Position numbers and translations under genes: made by a program. A stretch of DNA of 64,000 nt. Origin: SFLA01 sp045595165 (GTDB taxonomy: Bacteria > Bacillota > Clostridia > Oscillospirales > CAG-382). Of the stretch, positions 60,422 to 64,000 are shown one piece after another. Every line of letters begins with the position of its first letter. The first letter of the stretch is position 1. The notes under the pieces are model-generated. The model was not told where the DNA came from, made no database searches, and saw only the letters and a list, made by a program, of their open reading frames with translations. Location: the NCBI GenBank assembly GCA_045595165.1, contig JAZNZY010000019.1, positions 62,001 through 126,000 of the forward strand. Direction: 5' to 3'.

Positions 60422-61863
60422 TTTTCAACCACTTCCCGCTCGCTGAAATAGGTTCTTACTCCGTTTTCTTCGATATAGTCCTCGTGTCCCTTACCTACAA
60501 GCATAATAACGTCGCCCTTCTGTGCGTTTTCCAAAGCGTACTCAATGGCGTCCTTACGCTTGTTGATCACTACGTATTTTCCGTCCGCTTTTTTCATACC
60601 TATCAGGATATCGGCAACGATATCCTCTATTTTTTCATAGCGGTTGTTATCCTCGGTTATAATGGAAAGGTCTGCATTTTTGCCGATCACCTCGCCCATG
60701 GAATAACGGCGGAGCTTGCTTCTGTTACCGCCGCAACCGAATACTGCCACAATACGCTTGGGGGAGTATTTGTGTATGGTTTCAAAGAGATTTTGCACGG
60801 AAAACTCGTTGTGAGCGAAGTCTATCATTACCGTGTAATCCGCAGTGCCGGGGATTATCTCCATTCTGCCGCGGACATAAGTGTTTTTAAGTCCTTCCTC
60901 GATAACCTCGTAGGGAACTCCTCTTTCTCTTGCGCAGGCGATAACTGCCAAAGCGTTGTATACAGAAAACTCACCGGGCTGAGAAATACGGAAGTGATGT
61001 AATCCCTCGCTGTCGCGGCAATCGAATTCGGTGACAAGTCTGTGGTCGCCGGAAACAAAGTTAAGGTTTTCCGCCATAACGCCCGCGTCGCCGAAGAAGC
61101 CGAATCTTCTGTATTTCTCTCTGGGGATATCTTTAACTATTCTGTCATAATACTCGCTGTCGCGGTTTACTATTACCTTTTTCGCCTGACCGAATATCAT
61201 CTTTTTGCAGTTAAGGTAATCTTCAAAATCCTTGTGCTCGTTTGCGCCGATATGGTCGGGAGAAAGGTTTGCAAACAACCCTAAATCAAATTCAATACCG
61301 TAGGTTCTGTCCAGCATAAAGCCTTGGGAGGTTGCTTCAATAATGGCGGCGGTACAGCCTGCGTCCAGCATTTCGCGGTAATATTTGTGTATAATATAGC
61401 TTTCGGGCGTGGAATTGTTGGTCTTTATTATCTTATCGCCGTAAATAATTCCGGTCGTACCAATGATACCAACCTTTTCTCCTGCCTTTTCAAGCACGGA
61501 TTTGAGCATATAGCTAATGCTGGTCTTACCCTTGGTGCCGGTAATACCCACGGTAAACAGCTCTTTTGCGGGATGACCGAACAGATTTGCGGACATAAGC
61601 GCAAGGGTCTTTCTGTTGTCTGCCGTAATAACCACGGTAGCATCCTCGGGCAGGTCAAGCTCTTTCTGAGCTATAAAAGCACGTACACCTTTGGCGTATG
61701 CATCTGCCGCGTAGTTGTGTCCGTCAAGCTGGAAGCCGACTATGCAAACGAACGCGGTATTCTCCCGCGCTATACGGGAATCGTAAACAATATCCTCAAT
61801 CTCCACGTTTAAATTGCCCGTAAAGGTGTATTCGATTCCGTTAAGCAATTCGTTAAGTAACAT
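60397..61863 (-). CDS. murE: MurE-type UDP-MurNAc-tripeptide ligase
   Basis: A 488-residue Mur ligase; the ATG at 61863 is preferred over a TTG at 61872 by spacing from AAAGGGAG. VGITGTKGKTSISYML is the ATP loop; NNSTPES, ATSQGFMLDR and NLSPDHIGANEHKDFEDYLN match MurE; FAHNEFSVQNL and FGCGGNRSKLRR follow. The mDAP recognition loop, normally DNPR, is DNNR here (residues 405-408), keeping the Arg that contacts diaminopimelate. It adds the third stem-peptide residue in peptidoglycan synthesis. No other mur genes are adjacent, so a second, secondary MurE role is possible. Confidence 0.87.
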   Translation of the reverse strand: MLLNELLNGIEYTFTGNLNVEIEDIVYDSRIARENTAFVCIVGFQLDGHNYAADAYAKGVRAFIAQKELDLPEDATVVITADNRKTLALMSANLFGHPAKELFTVGITGTKGKTSISYMLKSVLEKAGEKVGIIGTTGIIYGDKIIKTNNSTPESYIIHKYYREMLDAGCTAAIIEATSQGFMLDRTYGIEFDLGLFANLSPDHIGANEHKDFEDYLNCKKMIFGQAKKVIVNRDSEYYDRIVKDIPREKYRRFGFFGDAGVMAENLNFVSGDHRLVTEFDCRDSEGLHHFRISQPGEFSVYNALAVIACARERGVPYEVIEEGLKNTYVRGRMEIIPGTADYTVMIDFAHNEFSVQNLFETIHKYSPKRIVAVFGCGGNRSKLRRYSMGEVIGKNADLSIITEDNNRYEKIEDIVADILIGMKKADGKYVVINKRKDAIEYALENAQKGDVIMLVGKGHEDYIEENGVRTYFSEREVVENYLSRASK

Positions 61864-61894
61864 TATAAACAACTCCCTTTATTTTATTACTTTT

Positions 61895-61923
61895 ATTATA
61901 ATGCTTTAATGTAAAAAAGGCAA
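61895..61923 (-). promoter_or_regulatory. Sigma-A promoter for the murE-type gene
   Basis: On the minus strand TTGCCT (61923-61918) and exact TATAAT (61900-61895), 17-nt spacing, about 32 nt before the ATG. Confidence 0.75.
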
Positions 61924-61943
61924 GATAAAAATTAAAAACGGTA

Positions 61944-61972
61944 TTCACATTTGCAAAAAAATATGTTATTAT
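61944..61972 (+). promoter_or_regulatory. Promoter for the YfbR-type gene
   Basis: TTCACA (61944-61949) and TATTAT (61967-61972) with 17-nt spacing and an extended -10 TG. It diverges from the murE promoter. Confidence 0.65.
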
Positions 61973-61995
61973 ATTCCCGTGAAAGGAGTGTGGGT

Positions 61996-62568
61996 ATGAC
62001 AGGCGGATTTTTTGCTTTAATGTTCAGAATGAAATATATTAATCGTTGGGGGCTCATGCGTGCTTCCCGTACGGAGAATCTGGCGGAGCATTCCCTGGAG
62101 GTTGCCCTTATCGCCCACGCTATTGCATCTATCGGCAATGCGGTTTTTGAAAAGAATTATAATTGCGATCGTATCGCTGTCAAGGCGATGTATCACGATG
62201 CGCCCGAGATACTTACGGGTGATCTTCCCACGCCCGTCAAATATCATAATGACGAAATAAAGCGCGCTTACGATACGGTGGAGAATGCGGCGTACCAGCG
62301 TTTTTGCGATCTTATGCCGGTAGAGATAAAAGAGGATTATTCCGATCTTCTCGTTTGCACCGATGAGGAAAAGTCGGTTATAAAGGCGGCAGACAGTATC
62401 TGCGCGTATCTTAAGTGCGCGGAGGAAACGAACAGCGGAAACAAGGAGTTTTCCGTTGCACAGCAGACCACCTTTAAAAAGGTGTGCGATATCCAACTGC
62501 CGGAGGCAAAGTATTTTATTGAAAATTGCTTAAGCAGCTTTAATCTTCCCCTTGACGATATAAAATAA
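61996..62568 (+). CDS. HD-domain 5'-deoxynucleotidase, YfbR-like
   Basis: A 190-residue protein; the start at 61996 follows GAAAGGAGTG. RWGLMRASRTENLAEHSLEV opens the YfbR pattern; HD-domain metal ligands are AEHS, MYHDAPEI and AADSICAYLK, with TGDLPTPVKY the substrate loop. YfbR enzymes remove phosphate from dNMPs. Plus-strand neighbour downstream is a sugar isomerase. Confidence 0.9.
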   Translation: MTGGFFALMFRMKYINRWGLMRASRTENLAEHSLEVALIAHAIASIGNAVFEKNYNCDRIAVKAMYHDAPEILTGDLPTPVKYHNDEIKRAYDTVENAAYQRFCDLMPVEIKEDYSDLLVCTDEEKSVIKAADSICAYLKCAEETNSGNKEFSVAQQTTFKKVCDIQLPEAKYFIENCLSSFNLPLDDIK

Positions 62569-62611
62569 ACAAATATAAATATAAAATCCCTTTTTTACGG
62601 AGGAAACAAAA

Positions 62612-63409
62612 ATGAAAATAGGTATTATTTCCGATTCCCTTCTTCTTGATTTTCCCGCATCGGTAAAGAGAGCATCCGATCTCGGCGCAAGCGGTATTCA
62701 GAAGTACCTCACCGGCGGTGAATTTTCCGCAGAGAATATGACTCCCGCAAAGATCGCCGAAATAAAAGATATAATGTCCTCTAACGGTATCGTATTTTCC
62801 GCCATCTGCGGCGATTTCGGCCTTGATCTTGATCATCCCGAGATAGTTGAAAAATCCAAGAAGGTGCTTTATTCCGCAAAGGAACTTGGCTGTAATATCG
62901 TTACCACCCATATCGGTCACCTTTATCTTGAAGAAGATGCCCGTATGGAGCTCATCCGCACTAACGCACGCACTCTCGCAGAGTATGCGGACAGTATCGG
63001 ATCCGTTTTTGCTGCTGAAACCGGTACCGAAAAGGCACCCGTTCTCAAGGCGTTCCTCGATTCTCTCGGCGCAAAGGGTATGCGCGTAAATCTCGACCCC
63101 GCAAACCTCGTTATGGTTGCCAAGGACGATCCCGTTGCGGCTGTTGACATACTTAAGGATTATATCGTACACACCCACGCAAAGGACGGTATCGTTACAG
63201 ATAAAACTTCTCATGGCTGGCTTGAGGTTCCTCTCGGACAGGGCGGCGTTGATTGGGATAACTACCTTGCGGCTCTTAACAGAATCGGCTATACCGGCTA
63301 TCTCACCATCGAGCGTGAGTGCGGCGAAGACCCCGCAGCAGATATCAAGATGGCTGTTGACTTCCTTGGCACCAAGCTTGCAAAGCTGGGCATCGCACTT
63401 GATAAATAA
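62612..63409 (+). CDS. Sugar phosphate isomerase/epimerase (xylose-isomerase-like TIM barrel)
   Basis: A 265-residue protein with GGAGG before the ATG. AP-endonuclease-2-type TIM barrel: MKIGIISDSLLLDFP, ICGDFGLDLDHPEI, VTTHIGHL, AAETGTEKAP, VNLDPANLVM, VHTHAKDG and LTIERECG place Glu, Asp and His metal ligands at strand ends. It probably isomerises or epimerises a sugar or inositol derivative; the substrate is not set by context. Confidence 0.85.
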   Translation: MKIGIISDSLLLDFPASVKRASDLGASGIQKYLTGGEFSAENMTPAKIAEIKDIMSSNGIVFSAICGDFGLDLDHPEIVEKSKKVLYSAKELGCNIVTTHIGHLYLEEDARMELIRTNARTLAEYADSIGSVFAAETGTEKAPVLKAFLDSLGAKGMRVNLDPANLVMVAKDDPVAAVDILKDYIVHTHAKDGIVTDKTSHGWLEVPLGQGGVDWDNYLAALNRIGYTGYLTIERECGEDPAADIKMAVDFLGTKLAKLGIALDK

Positions 63410-63425
63410 ATTTATACCAAATGCA

Positions 63426-63453
63426 AAAACTCCCGATTGCTCGGGAGTTTTTT
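63426..63453. terminator. Bidirectional terminator
   Basis: AAAAACTCCCGA-ttgc-TCGGGAGTTTTTT, with T-runs on both strands; ends the isomerase gene and the convergent formate-THF ligase gene. Confidence 0.93.
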
Positions 63454-63465
63454 ACATATATCGGT

Positions 63466-64000
63466 TTAGAAAAGTCCGGTTATTTTGCCGTTTTCGTCCA
63501 CGTCGATTTTTTCTGCAGCGGGGACTTTGGGCAGACCGGGCATTGTCATAATATCACCGGTTAGGACAACTATAAATCCTGCGCCTGCGGAAATGCGCAC
63601 GTTTTTAACGGTTATCTTAAATCCTTCGGGTGCGCCAAGCTTTGTGGGGTCATCGGAAAAGCTGTACTGTGTCTTTGCAATACATATAGGAAGATTTCCG
63701 TAGCCCAGCTCGGTAAGACGGTCTATCTGCTTCTTTGCGGCGGGGAGCACGGATATACCGTCACCGCCGTAAACCTTTTTAGCCACTGCTTCGATCTTTT
63801 CTTCGATAGAAAGATCGGTTTCGTAGCTGAAGCGGAAGTTGTTTTCCTCTTCGCAAAGGCGAACAACCTCTTCCGCAAGAGCCATACCGCCCTTGCCGCC
63901 CTCTGCCCATACGGTAGAAAGCACGGTGTTAACGCCAAGCTCCTTGCATTTCGCTATAACGAGGTCGATCTCCGCATCCGTATCGGTGGGGAAGCGGTTA
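63466..64000 (-). CDS. fhs: Formate-tetrahydrofolate ligase, C-terminal part (partial)
   Basis: The minus-strand frame is open to the window edge and covers the last 178 residues. FPTDTDAEIDLVIAKCKELG, VWAEGGKGGMALAEEVV, GYGNLPICIAKTQYSFSDDP and ISAGAGFIVVLTGDIMTMPG are hallmark segments of Fhs. It makes 10-formyl-THF from formate, THF and ATP, as in the methyl branch of acetogenesis or general one-carbon supply. The N-terminal half is outside the window. Confidence 0.95.
   Translation of the reverse strand, partial: NRFPTDTDAEIDLVIAKCKELGVNTVLSTVWAEGGKGGMALAEEVVRLCEEENNFRFSYETDLSIEEKIEAVAKKVYGGDGISVLPAAKKQIDRLTELGYGNLPICIAKTQYSFSDDPTKLGAPEGFKITVKNVRISAGAGFIVVLTGDIMTMPGLPKVPAAEKIDVDENGKITGLF

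Overview
The window reads as a chromosome segment of an anaerobic, spore-forming, low-to-mid GC Bacillota, most likely an uncultured gut-type Clostridia. The reasons are a cotJABC spore-coat operon, SipW/TasA-type secretion, cohesin and dockerin modules, an Rnf-like redox operon, formate-tetrahydrofolate ligase, Fe-S L-serine dehydratase, DUF4364, YitT and DUF378 proteins, and sigma-A promoters with strong Shine-Dalgarno sites. Genus cannot be set from sequence alone.

Layout. 1-7854: plus-strand surface operon (end of one secreted protein, a TasA-like protein, a 1643-aa multidomain surface protein, a BspA-type leucine-rich-repeat membrane protein). 8037-18242: a 2975-aa protein with three SGNH esterase-type domains, about 22 Cys-rich repeats and a C-terminal dockerin, followed 3 nt later by a membrane-anchored cohesin protein. 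18341-19386 (minus): cotJABC. 19693-22251: an unrecognised two-gene glycine-zipper operon. 22308-25902: P-loop kinase, PflX-type radical SAM enzyme, lipoprotein phosphoesterase. 26130-29634 (minus): accessory run of small genes, two of them frameshifted, ending at an RlmD-type methyltransferase. 29777-41276: a tyrosine recombinase, an apparent invertible promoter segment, and an eight-gene operon with two SipW-type signal peptidases, four TasA-like proteins, a two-TM surface protein and a 1669-aa adhesin. 41340-49648 (minus): YitT, SGNH hydrolase, L-serine dehydratase, two Cys-rich small proteins, a second RlmD-type enzyme and a partial Rnf operon. 49778-54234: DUF4364, endonuclease III, a solute-binding lipoprotein and a CotH-dockerin protein. 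54371-58356 (minus): small proteins, PstS-like protein, tRNA-Val, SGNH protein. 58505-64000: Mrp/ApbC ATPase, DUF378, TrmB, MurE-type ligase, YfbR-type nucleotidase, sugar isomerase and the end of formate-THF ligase.

Three structures stand out. (1) Arrays of consecutive short hairpins separated by a constant 7-9 nt linker. Three linker families occur (GTGATAT, AACTTCACT, TATGGAATC). They fill spacers between co-directional genes, often running from the stop codon of one gene to the ribosome-binding site of the next. (2) A likely phase-variable switch: 22-bp inverted repeats at 30719-30740 and 31038-31059 flank a promoter. A tyrosine recombinase lies on one side and the SipW/TasA/adhesin operon on the other. 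(3) A cohesin-dockerin pair in one operon plus a second dockerin on a CotH-like protein, suggesting a small cell-attached complex.

How the parts fit: the left and central thirds build the cell surface (SipW-processed TasA-like subunits, adhesins, tethered esterases), possibly switched on and off by DNA inversion. The right third is mostly housekeeping. Intergenic DNA is unusually rich in palindromic repeats, including a REP-like CGGGGTCCCCGA element near terminators.
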